From: an uncultured Bacteroides sp.
GTDB taxonomy: Bacteria; Bacteroidota; Bacteroidia; Bacteroidales; Bacteroidaceae
DNA length: 31,354 nt
Direction of reading: 5' to 3'
Assembly (NCBI GenBank): GCA_947071285.1
Contig: CAMTFK010000024.1
Location: 1-31,354, forward strand
In this document: piece after piece, positions 16,823 to 24,999 of the stretch
Numbering within the stretch: the first letter of the stretch is position 1
How the letters are laid out: every line of letters begins with the position of its first letter
Position numbers and translations under genes: made by a program
Notes under the pieces: generated by a model
Seen by the model: only the letters and a program-made list of their open reading frames with translations
What the model was told of the DNA's origin: nothing
Databases searched by the model: none

Positions 16823-19777
16823 TTAAAACTTAACACTTAAACCAAACGTGAACGAGCGTACTGTCGGATATCTGTCACGCGTATCGTAGCCTGGGCTTAA
16901 ACCATCTGTAGGTACTTCCGGGTCAATGCCTTTATAACCGGTAATAGTAAATGCATTCAAAACTGAACCATATAGACGGAGCGATTTGATGTATTTACCA
17001 ATTTCGCCGAAGGTATACCCTAATGTTATATTGTCTATTTTCCAATAATCTCCATCTTCCACATAATAGCTATTGAATTCCGGTTCTATTTCGGTACTCA
17101 GCGTGTGTTTGCCAAAGACTAAGTCTTTTACTGACCTTAGTCGATTCTCAAAACGACTGTTCTTTACATTCTCATAATTTATGCGACCGCCATTGATAAC
17201 CTGGAACCCGAAAGCACCACGCATCGTTACGCTTAAATCGAAATTCTTGTAGCGGATATTATTGTTCCATCCAGCATACCATTTAGGAAGTCCGTTACCA
17301 ATTATTTTTTTGTCTTCAATAGCATGGTCAAAGTCCTTATAGTTCACTAAATTCCCATTTCTGTCTTCATAAATCCAACGTCCCTCATCATCTACATCTA
17401 CCACTTTGAAACCGTAGAAATCGCCGATGGGCCGCCCCACCGATACGCGATGAGATACATTTGTCTGTCCGGAACCAGGGAACTCCACAAAGCCGGTATC
17501 AAAATAGTTATAATCCGATTTGAAAATACTACCGGAAAGGCTTTCTAATTTGTTGGAGTTAATGGACCAGGTTACTGCTGTATTCCATTCGAAATCCTTA
17601 GATGTGACAGGGATACCGGATACTAGAATCTCAAGACCTTTATTGCGCAATGTAGCACCATTGGATTTTGTTGTACTAACAAAATTGGGAGGAGTAGCCA
17701 CTTTATAATCATACAATAAGCCATCTACTTTGCGATCATAGTAATCAATTGTACCGGATAGGCGTCCTTTCAGAGCCGTCCAGTCCAGACCGATATTTGT
17801 TTCTTTCTTCTCTTCCCATCTTAATGTTTGGTTAGGATTGGAAGTAGGGACAATAGTTTGTACCCATTGCCCGTTCACATAGGCATATTTGTCATATCCC
17901 AGCATGGAAACACCCAAGAACGGGTCTCTGGGTTGTGAACCGGTAACACCATAACCCACACGTAGCTTTAAGTCATCAAAGATTTTCTGATTCTTCATGA
18001 ATCCTTCCTCTGTAATTCTCCAACCTACAGAAATGGATGGAAACAATCCCCATTCATTGTTCGTTCCCCAAAGTTGGCTTGCCCCTTCATAACGTAAACT
18101 TGCCATCAACAGATACTTATTATCAAAAGCATAGGTGGCACGACCGAAGAAACCTATCAGATTAGTAGGTGCCTTCTTTGAACCGATATTCGCTTTACCA
18201 TCCTTTAAAGCGGATCCAATGCCGATATTGTGCCAACCGCCGAAATAATCATCCTGGAACCCATAATTATCAATCCAAAGTTCTTCATAATCCTGCTCAT
18301 TATAGCTATAACCACCCAGAATACTAAAGTTGTGTACTGATATTTTTTTATTATATTGGGCTGTCAACTCTAATATTTTCTCCATCTTAGTATAGGCTCC
18401 AACAGAAGACCAACCGGCAAATCCATCACGAGTAGCGGAAATGTGATTCATGGATTCCTCATAACCGCGATTCATGTTTTCGCGCGTATAAGAAATCAAT
18501 CCGGTCAATGTCAGGTCTTTAATTGGGTTATAGACCACGTTGCCATTGAACCGCAGTTCTGTCTTCTTTACATTTCCATCACACTCTTCGAGCAATCCGA
18601 CCGGATTCTCATATTCAAATTTGCTGAGGTTCTCGTTCCAACTACCATCTTCATTCCTCACCGGATCCGTCGGATTACGACGGGTTGCCTGGCTATAAGC
18701 TACTCCGCGGAAACTGTTTCCGTTAGTAGTTGATTCATATTGTCCCTGTTTTCCAAATATACCGAATTTAATGCGCAGTTTATCATCAAACATACGATGG
18801 GTTATTTCCAAACGTCCACGGAATGTATCATAATTGGATTTCAACATGATACCTTGCTGAGAGGCATAGTTCAAGTTGGCAATATAACTGGTTCTACTAT
18901 TTCCACCTTGAATCGAGAGATTATGGACATGCGAAATTGGAGTACGCGTAATTTCATCCAGCCAATCCGTATTGGCTCCATGGTCTTGATCCGGATAGAG
19001 TGCGCGGAATTCATCAGCATTCAGCATATCCAACTTTTTGGAGATAGCGGAAGTACTGATATAGCCGCTATACTCTACTTGATTGATGTCTGTTCCTTTA
19101 GCCTGCTTAGTGGTGATGAGGATGACTCCATTCGTACCGCGTGTACCATAAATTGCTGCGGCAGAACCATCTTTCAGTACATCTACACTTTCCACATCTT
19201 CGGGAGCTACTGTATTCAAACTGCCGGGGATACCATCAATTAATACCAGTGGATCGGTGTTTACACCTCCAATCGTATTTGTACCACGCAGTTTGATTTG
19301 AGTGCTTCCTGTCGGGTCACCGGAAGGATTGGTTATGGAAAGACCAGCAACTTTTCCTTGAATCAGTTGTCCTACGTCTTTCACGGCACCCTTAATGAAA
19401 TTGTCAGCTTTTACACTGGCAACCGAACTGGTTACATCCCCTTTGCGCTGGGTACCATAACCGATTACCACGACTTCATCCAGAAGCTTGGTATCTTCTT
19501 TCAAAGTAATATCCAATGAACTCTTTCCTGCTATTGATGCCTCCTGAGTTACATAACCGATGTAGGATATAACCAGTATACTTTTAGAAGGAACTTCCAG
19601 AACAAAGTTACCGTCAATGTCGGTAATTGTTCCCATCGTGGTGTTGTCTTTTACAACAACGCTGGCACCAATGACAGGTTCGCCAGAAGAGTCTTTCACC
19701 TTACCCGTTATTTTCTGTTGGGCTAAGGTTACCACTGAAATGCTTAACAATGTAAGCAACAAACACAAATGTTTCAT
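16823..19777 (-). CDS. SusC/RagA family TonB-dependent transporter, SusC-2
   Basis: A 984-residue outer-membrane importer. A short signal peptide (MKHLCLLLTLLSISVVTLAQ) is followed by a carboxypeptidase-regulatory-like domain (KITGKVKDSSGEPVIGASV) and the SusC motif DEVVVIGYG (100-108). A plug domain with VDVLKDGSAAAIYGTRGTNGV and the barrel follow, ending in RSFTFGLSVKF. It heads the operon SusC-2, SusD-2, GH31-2, 206 bases after the kinase-less regulator gene. The gap holds no clear -7/-33 pair and no copy of the GTTG operator found at SusC-1 and GH43. It is therefore either controlled by a different factor or transcribed through from the regulator gene. Confidence 0.97.
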   Translation of the reverse strand: MKHLCLLLTLLSISVVTLAQQKITGKVKDSSGEPVIGASVVVKDNTTMGTITDIDGNFVLEVPSKSILVISYIGYVTQEASIAGKSSLDITLKEDTKLLDEVVVIGYGTQRKGDVTSSVASVKADNFIKGAVKDVGQLIQGKVAGLSITNPSGDPTGSTQIKLRGTNTIGGVNTDPLVLIDGIPGSLNTVAPEDVESVDVLKDGSAAAIYGTRGTNGVILITTKQAKGTDINQVEYSGYISTSAISKKLDMLNADEFRALYPDQDHGANTDWLDEITRTPISHVHNLSIQGGNSRTSYIANLNYASQQGIMLKSNYDTFRGRLEITHRMFDDKLRIKFGIFGKQGQYESTTNGNSFRGVAYSQATRRNPTDPVRNEDGSWNENLSKFEYENPVGLLEECDGNVKKTELRFNGNVVYNPIKDLTLTGLISYTRENMNRGYEESMNHISATRDGFAGWSSVGAYTKMEKILELTAQYNKKISVHNFSILGGYSYNEQDYEELWIDNYGFQDDYFGGWHNIGIGSALKDGKANIGSKKAPTNLIGFFGRATYAFDNKYLLMASLRYEGASQLWGTNNEWGLFPSISVGWRITEEGFMKNQKIFDDLKLRVGYGVTGSQPRDPFLGVSMLGYDKYAYVNGQWVQTIVPTSNPNQTLRWEEKKETNIGLDWTALKGRLSGTIDYYDRKVDGLLYDYKVATPPNFVSTTKSNGATLRNKGLEILVSGIPVTSKDFEWNTAVTWSINSNKLESLSGSIFKSDYNYFDTGFVEFPGSGQTNVSHRVSVGRPIGDFYGFKVVDVDDEGRWIYEDRNGNLVNYKDFDHAIEDKKIIGNGLPKWYAGWNNNIRYKNFDLSVTMRGAFGFQVINGGRINYENVKNSRFENRLRSVKDLVFGKHTLSTEIEPEFNSYYVEDGDYWKIDNITLGYTFGEIGKYIKSLRLYGSVLNAFTITGYKGIDPEVPTDGLSPGYDTRDRYPTVRSFTFGLSVKF

Positions 19778-19804
19778 CTGTTATAGAATTTAAAGTTACA
19801 CATG

Positions 19805-19840
19805 CCTCCTTGCGGACAACCTGCAAGTTTCCACAGGAGG
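19805..19840. promoter_or_regulatory. Foldable leader segment before SusC-2
   Basis: CCTCC at 19805-19809 can pair with GGAGG at 19836-19840, and TTGC at 19810-19813 with GCAA at 19823-19826, making a bulged hairpin 28-63 bases upstream of the SusC-2 ATG. On the minus strand two GTGGAA motifs (19841-19846 and 19829-19834) lie 12 bp apart. Both are short and may be chance; they are the only structure I see in this leader. Confidence 0.3.
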
Positions 19841-19948
19841 TTCCACAAATAAACAGAATGAAAAAATAAAGAGGGGGAGAGAAACTCAGCTAACACGGGC
19901 TACAAATATTCCTAGAGGCGTTTTGATACATTTGTCCCCCCTGTTTGA

Positions 19949-19971
19949 CTGAAAAGAGGGACGTTTTTCAG
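19949..19971. terminator. Hairpin directly after the membrane AraC regulator gene
   Basis: CTGAAAA (19949-19955) and TTTTCAG (19965-19971) form a perfect 7-bp stem with a 9-base loop, 12 bases past the regulator's stop. A GTCCC/GGGAC pair (19934-19938, 19958-19962) can form instead, an alternative fold. There is no following T run on the minus strand, so it is a weak or regulated terminator at best. Confidence 0.35.
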
Positions 19972-19983
19972 CTATGAGGTGTA

Positions 19984-22806
19984 TTATTTTTCTTCCGACA
20001 ATGATTTTTGGAATTCACTGGGAGTCATTCCGAACTCATCTTTAAAACAAGTGGTAAAATATTTACGATTGAAATATCCCAAGGTAGCAGCAACTTCCGT
20101 AACATTTCTATCTTTGTCTTCCAGCATATGTTTGGCATGTATCATTTTGATGTTTCGTATAAAGCCAAGCGGAGTACGTCCGGTTATAGCTTTCAGTTTG
20201 CGCGTGAGTGTAGAACGAGACATATTGGTGGCCTCTGCCAATGCATTCACATCAAAATCCGGTACCGTCAGGTTGTCTTCTACTGCTTTGGTAGCTTTTT
20301 CCAATAAAATTTTATCTAACTGTGCGAATTCCAGTTCAGGCAGGTTGACTTTGCTGTCTAAGTATATGCGCATTTTCACCATTTCTTCGCTATCTTCCCA
20401 CATTTCATTGTTCTTGCGTTTCAATCGCTTTTGGTATATTCGCAAGTTATAACCACCTATGCCGAACACAACTAATGTATAGAACAGATATGCCCACCAT
20501 GTTTCATAAAAAGCCGGAAGCTGACAAATAGTCAACTCTGTCACTTCGTCGCTCCAAAGACCGTTTTCATCGGTTGCTTTCACCTGGAAAGTATAAGTCC
20601 CTTTGTACAGGTGATTATAGAATGCAGTGTTATTGCCCCCTTCCGTATATACCCAGTTTTTATCCACTCCCACCAGTCGATAGGCATAGCGTACCTTCGA
20701 TGCATAACGGTGGTTAAGGGATGAAAAGTAAATTTTTAGATTTTGTCCATCCGGTTGTAGCTCAATCCGGGAAATAGATTTATTACTCTTTTTCTTACTG
20801 AATATCAGTGATTCTTCTTGTATTTTTATGTCAGTTATCCGAACCTTTATACAACTGGCTTTCCGCTCCAATCTGTTGGAAGGAGTAACCATACAGATTC
20901 CTGGAATACCCCCGAAATAGATATTTCCATCTTTCCCTTGACAAACGGCTGTAGGAAGAAAACGACGCAACAGAATAGATTTATCTGTAGTAAGATAGGT
21001 GCGAAACGAACCGTTGTGAGGATTGAACTCAATCAACATTTGGTTCGTATCAATCCAAATATGATTGAATGCATCCACTACAACTTGATTGACTTCATTG
21101 CCGTTCATATCACAAACTTTACTGTAGTCACTGAGTTTTTTTTCGAAAGGAGAGTAGGCATATATGCCACCGTCTCTGGTACCCAGCCAAACTATCCCAT
21201 CCAAAGCAATAGATAGGCAAGAAAAGTTTTTTTCTGAAGGGAATGAATATAGTTTTCCGTCCGGTGTTGCTTGGAATAAACCATTATCTTTGGTACATAT
21301 CCATATCTGTCCTTCGCTACTTTCAGCAATTCCCGTCACGTGTCCTATATTAGTATGAATTTCTTTTATTTTTTTCTCCCGTATGTCGTAGATACCCAAT
21401 CCTTTGCTCATACCTATCCATAAATTTCCACGAATGTCTTCGTGAAGTTCGGTTACGGTGGTATTTTTCCCCAGTTGTTCATGCAGGTCGATAGTACTTT
21501 CCAATTTCATCGCCATGCCCTGCTGACTTATGTTGTAAATCTGTTGGCTACGGTCTCTTGCCATCCAAATCCCTTTATGGATATGTGCTTCCGTCAATTC
21601 TCGTCCGGTATTTAAGTGTAAAAAATGAAGGGCAGGGAAGTCTGAGTAAACACTCATTTTATCAGATTTTAAATCATAAAGTGCAAGACCGGTCCGCTCC
21701 TGCATAATCCACATTATTCCGTCACCGGCATCACATAGTGCCATTATCGCCGGATTACAGTTTGTCCGGGTTCGCAACGCCGGCAATGCATAATCTTGCG
21801 TGTTATTGTCTTTCAGATGTATGATAAAACTAGAACGGTCGAAGGCCGATATCCACAGGCTACTTTTATCAGCCATAACCCCAGCCAACATGCAGTTGGC
21901 AGGCAAGATGTTACCAGGAAAATTAATCTGTTTCAACTGCCCGTTAGGCTGTGGTTCAAAGACCATAAAGTCATGCTCGGTGGTCGCCCATATGTATCCC
22001 AATTTATCATCTTGTGTTATGCTGAATATCACTCCATCTTCCTTGCCGGATGCATTGACCGGTAAGCTGGAGTATACAAACATGGAATCTTCAGGAGCTG
22101 ACGGATTGAATCGGACAATGCCATCTCCCCAAGTTGCCAACCAGAAATAGTCATTATCCTTATCTTGCATTATCGCCCCGATATTCCGCCGTTTCATTTT
22201 ATCCGGATAAGGAACAAGTTCATCTCTCTGCTTGTCTAAATAATACACAAGACCTTCTCCTATGGCAACCAGCACATCGTGATTCCTACTTTCACAAACT
22301 CCGGCTATTAATGCAGGTTCACTTTCATTATATATAGAATATTCTTTTATCAACTTTCCATCGGCATTGTATTTAGCTAATGCAGCATAATAACCTACCC
22401 ACATTGCGCTATCACTAGTGGCATACAAATACATTATGCGCTTATTCTTCAATCTTTTCTTGTCCAATGGTTTTATGCTGTAATCGGATTTGTCAAGGAT
22501 ATATCCCCCTTCGTCTGTGCCGAACCATATCTTTCCTTCTTTATCCTCTGCGATACACCCCACCCTATTGTCATCCAATAATCCTGGAGTATTGACATCT
22601 GAGCGGAAGACTTTCACCTGATAACCGTCGTCGCGGCACAGACCATCCACTGTGCCATACCACATGTACCCCTCACTATCGCGGAAAATACAATGAATGG
22701 CATTTACCGGAAGCTGATTAATAGTAGGAATTTCCGCAATTGTTATATTTTGTGCACAAACCCAATAAGATACGAATGAAAATACGAGGTAGAGTATGTA
22801 TTTCAT
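19984..22806 (-). CDS. Transmembrane one-component regulator: periplasmic propeller sensor, Y_Y_Y domain, one TM helix, AraC HTH; no kinase or receiver
   Basis: 940 residues. A signal peptide (MKYILYLVFSFVSYWVCAQ) is followed by two-component-regulator propeller repeats (such as GKIWFGTDEGG, GNLWIGMSKGLG, GIVWLGTRDGG) up to about residue 670. Next come a Y_Y_Y-type beta domain (about 680-760, RYAYRLVGVDKNWVY) and one membrane helix (about 770-790, WWAYLFYTLVVFGIGGYNL). A basic linker of about 40 residues leads straight into an AraC-type DNA-binding domain (about 830-940, MSRSTLTRKLKAITGRTP and GYFNRKYFTTCFKDEFGMTPSEF). The histidine kinase, ATPase and receiver modules that a hybrid two-component regulator carries between these parts are absent; the HTCS in this same PUL is about 400 residues longer. 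Its position right before SusC-2 suggests that operon as target (inference). Confidence 0.9.
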   Translation of the reverse strand: MKYILYLVFSFVSYWVCAQNITIAEIPTINQLPVNAIHCIFRDSEGYMWYGTVDGLCRDDGYQVKVFRSDVNTPGLLDDNRVGCIAEDKEGKIWFGTDEGGYILDKSDYSIKPLDKKRLKNKRIMYLYATSDSAMWVGYYAALAKYNADGKLIKEYSIYNESEPALIAGVCESRNHDVLVAIGEGLVYYLDKQRDELVPYPDKMKRRNIGAIMQDKDNDYFWLATWGDGIVRFNPSAPEDSMFVYSSLPVNASGKEDGVIFSITQDDKLGYIWATTEHDFMVFEPQPNGQLKQINFPGNILPANCMLAGVMADKSSLWISAFDRSSFIIHLKDNNTQDYALPALRTRTNCNPAIMALCDAGDGIMWIMQERTGLALYDLKSDKMSVYSDFPALHFLHLNTGRELTEAHIHKGIWMARDRSQQIYNISQQGMAMKLESTIDLHEQLGKNTTVTELHEDIRGNLWIGMSKGLGIYDIREKKIKEIHTNIGHVTGIAESSEGQIWICTKDNGLFQATPDGKLYSFPSEKNFSCLSIALDGIVWLGTRDGGIYAYSPFEKKLSDYSKVCDMNGNEVNQVVVDAFNHIWIDTNQMLIEFNPHNGSFRTYLTTDKSILLRRFLPTAVCQGKDGNIYFGGIPGICMVTPSNRLERKASCIKVRITDIKIQEESLIFSKKKSNKSISRIELQPDGQNLKIYFSSLNHRYASKVRYAYRLVGVDKNWVYTEGGNNTAFYNHLYKGTYTFQVKATDENGLWSDEVTELTICQLPAFYETWWAYLFYTLVVFGIGGYNLRIYQKRLKRKNNEMWEDSEEMVKMRIYLDSKVNLPELEFAQLDKILLEKATKAVEDNLTVPDFDVNALAEATNMSRSTLTRKLKAITGRTPLGFIRNIKMIHAKHMLEDKDRNVTEVAATLGYFNRKYFTTCFKDEFGMTPSEFQKSLSEEK

Positions 22807-22835
22807 AGTATTTCTTTTACCTAATTAGCGCAACA

Positions 22836-22852
22836 ATGGTTACAGTAACCAT
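22836..22852. promoter_or_regulatory. Perfect 17-bp palindrome in the regulator's leader
   Basis: ATGGTTAC-A-GTAACCAT: 8-bp arms around one central base, between the -7 box at 22894-22901 and the regulator's ATG at 22806. This is the shape of a dimer operator or a small RNA hairpin. Its place downstream of the promoter would suit repression or autoregulation. Confidence 0.45.
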
Positions 22853-22893
22853 GATTGCCATATAGACAAAGGTCGCGATTATAAAGGAAAAAA

Positions 22894-22901
22894 CAAAAGT
22901 A
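22894..22901 (-). promoter_or_regulatory. Candidate promoter of the membrane AraC regulator, -7 box TACTTTTG
   Basis: The minus strand reads TACTTTTG, matching TAnnTTTG and identical to the SusC-1 -7 box. A short palindrome TTTCCGGGAAA (22902-22912) directly abuts it upstream; the SusC-1 promoter also has CCGGGAA just there. No TTTG is seen at -33. The predicted leader is about 80 bases. Confidence 0.45.
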
Positions 22902-22951
22902 TTTCCGGGAAAAAAGAAGAGGTCCCTCATCAATGTAAGATAATCTCGTAC

Positions 22952-24898
22952 TTATAAAGCAACCCCTTCAGATGTCATAACCACTCGTTTCATGGTCCCG
23001 TCAGGATTGTAGTACAAGTAATCTATGCAAACAGAGCGTGTACTTGATGATCCTTCAGTCTGATGGCTCCCGTTATGATATATGAAATACCAGTTTCCCT
23101 TAAACTCCACAATAGCTTGATGGTTAGTATCTGAATTTCCTGCTATTTCGTTAAGAATACCTTTGTATTCATATGGTCCTTCAATATTGTCAGCCATAGC
23201 ATAAGCTATCTTCTCAGGATATCCAGAAGCATAAGATAAATAATATTTTCCATTATGCTTATGTATCCAAGGAGCTTCCGTAAACTCAAAGCCTTCAAAA
23301 TCAACCTTTTTTACAGGTCCGTCTATTTCAATCATATTTGCTTTCAACTTGGCATAATAACACACTCCATTCCCCCAAAACAGCCATGCCTGACCATCAT
23401 CGTCAATTATTACAGAAGGATCGATGCATGTCCAATTATGAGTAGAGGCAAAGCAATCGTCGTTCGTTAGCAATGGTTTCCCTATAGCGTCCTTGTAAGG
23501 GCCCTCAGGACGGTCGGCTACCGCCACACCAATTCCAGAACCATCCGTACTAATGTACCAATAATACTTCCCATTCCGCTCTATGGCTTGCGCAGCATAA
23601 GCTCTGCCCGTGTTATCCCAAACAAAATCCGAAACTTTCAATGGAACAGGATATTCCGTCCAGTTCTTGAAATCAGTGGTTGAGAACACACACCAATCTT
23701 TCATTGTAAGCCCTTGGTTCTTCTTGCCTTCATCATGTCCGGTAAATAGCCATAATGTATCATTGACAACCAAAGCAGCCGGATCAGGAGTGAATTTATG
23801 AGTAATCACCGGATTTCCACTTGATTGAAAAGTAAAAATATCATCTGACAACAATTCCTCCGGCACCCCACCCCATTTTGCATTCAAACGACGGGCCTCT
23901 TCCTTGGTTATACTGATAACACTGCCATGCCTTGGATAAAAATCTTTGGTAAAGGATTCCGGTTTCTGGCTAAAATGATACAAATCCGTACTACGCTGAA
24001 ACTCGTAGCGTCCGCTTGAATAAAGGTCATACATCAATAAATATTCATCCGAGCCATTCAACTTGAATATAGAGGAACCTTCTACGCCTGTAGGAGAGTC
24101 CCAATAAGCATCCAGATAAGTGAACTGTTCTATCCACGGTCCATGCAATGTCTTTCCGACAGCCTGTTTGATACCATTCTCAAATTCTTTTCCATTTTTA
24201 TCTTTTGTATTTCCCTTGAAAAAGAAATGATAAAGACCATCCTTATAAATGATATCTCCATCAATGGCCCCATCTTTAGCTCTGAACATCAGTTTGGGTT
24301 CGTCCTCAAAACCAGTAAAATCCGGGGTTGCATAAGCTGAATAGAAATCCAGTTTCCCATCATTTTTAAATTTAACCGTAAAATACACAAGATATTTGCC
24401 TACAGCAGAATCATAAATAGTCTGAGGAGCCCATACCCACTGGACATCTGCAAATTTCTCAGGATAGGCCTTTCCCAGATCAATATACTTATGCTTCCAG
24501 GTAATCAAATCATTCGACTTCAACATAACAATTCCCGGATTGTGCCCCCATCCATTCTTAACAGTAAACATATCTGTAGCCACCATATAGAACGTTTTCT
24601 CATCTTCTCCGCGCAGAATATGAGGATCTCTGACACCACCGGTCTGGGATATTTTATCCGAATCAATTATCGGTTCATTATGATTCAATGCCTTCCAGTT
24701 AATCCCATCGGCACTGACTGCAAACCTGATTTGTTCATGCCGACGACTATCTCCATGCCTCCCTTCAAAATAGGCAAAGAGGTAACCGTCATATTGGAGC
24801 TTATCAACAAGAGTACGAGGAGCGTTCCCAGCACATACAAACCCACTACTGCACAATATAATAAATATTGCTATTAATTTCAGTACTTTCTTCATCAT
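22952..24898 (-). CDS. Secreted two-domain GH43 glycosidase (arabinosidase/xylosidase type)
   Basis: 648 residues with a signal peptide (MMKKVLKLIAIFIILCSSGF, cleaved near VCAG). It has two complete five-bladed GH43 propellers in tandem. Domain 1 (about 35-335) shows the base D91 in GGVRDPHI, the pKa modulator D213 in AIDGDIIYKDG and the acid E273 in GVEGSSIF. Domain 2 (about 362-640) shows the base D372 in TPDPAALV, the modulator D493 in CIDPSVIIDDDG, the acid E541 in FTEAPW and H593 in TNHQAI. Both triads look intact, so each domain could be active, perhaps on different linkages. GH43 enzymes are inverting and mostly cut alpha-L-arabinofuranosyl or beta-D-xylosyl bonds; which applies here is not readable. 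The gene has its own promoter and the same operator as SusC-1, and starts 101 bases after the HTCS stop. Confidence 0.9.
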   Translation of the reverse strand: MMKKVLKLIAIFIILCSSGFVCAGNAPRTLVDKLQYDGYLFAYFEGRHGDSRRHEQIRFAVSADGINWKALNHNEPIIDSDKISQTGGVRDPHILRGEDEKTFYMVATDMFTVKNGWGHNPGIVMLKSNDLITWKHKYIDLGKAYPEKFADVQWVWAPQTIYDSAVGKYLVYFTVKFKNDGKLDFYSAYATPDFTGFEDEPKLMFRAKDGAIDGDIIYKDGLYHFFFKGNTKDKNGKEFENGIKQAVGKTLHGPWIEQFTYLDAYWDSPTGVEGSSIFKLNGSDEYLLMYDLYSSGRYEFQRSTDLYHFSQKPESFTKDFYPRHGSVISITKEEARRLNAKWGGVPEELLSDDIFTFQSSGNPVITHKFTPDPAALVVNDTLWLFTGHDEGKKNQGLTMKDWCVFSTTDFKNWTEYPVPLKVSDFVWDNTGRAYAAQAIERNGKYYWYISTDGSGIGVAVADRPEGPYKDAIGKPLLTNDDCFASTHNWTCIDPSVIIDDDGQAWLFWGNGVCYYAKLKANMIEIDGPVKKVDFEGFEFTEAPWIHKHNGKYYLSYASGYPEKIAYAMADNIEGPYEYKGILNEIAGNSDTNHQAIVEFKGNWYFIYHNGSHQTEGSSSTRSVCIDYLYYNPDGTMKRVVMTSEGVAL

Positions 24899-24924
24899 TG
24901 TATAGTATTTAAGATTTAACTCCG

Positions 24925-24932
24925 CAAAAATA
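24925..24932 (-). promoter_or_regulatory. Candidate GH43 promoter, -7 box TATTTTTG
   Basis: The minus strand reads TATTTTTG (TAnnTTTG consensus). There is no good -33 TTTG at 19-21 bp. Transcription would start near 24918, leaving a leader of about 20 bases. It is separated from the operator block 24965-24990 by exactly 32 bases, as at SusC-1. Confidence 0.6.
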
Positions 24933-24962
24933 CTTGAAGCCTAAGACTCTATAAGGCACAAA

Positions 24963-24990
24963 ATGTTGTTTTTTACGGTACATTTCGTTG
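24963..24990. promoter_or_regulatory. Candidate AraC-type operator upstream of the GH43 gene
   Basis: GTTG half-sites at 24965-24968 and 24987-24990 are 22 bp apart, with TTTTTA, GGTA and ATTTCGTTG elements shared with 12388-12413 (23 of 26 identical). It lies in the 101-bp gap after the HTCS stop codon, at about -47 to -72 from the predicted start of transcription. The mismatches fall at block positions 5, 12 and 17, between the half-sites. Confidence 0.65.
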
Positions 24991-24999
24991 CAACAAGTC

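Noticed and set aside
24965..24990. Operator match as leftover of a duplicated coding sequence
   Set aside because: Both copies are intergenic, and no coding similarity surrounds them; the flanks between operator and -7 box do not match.
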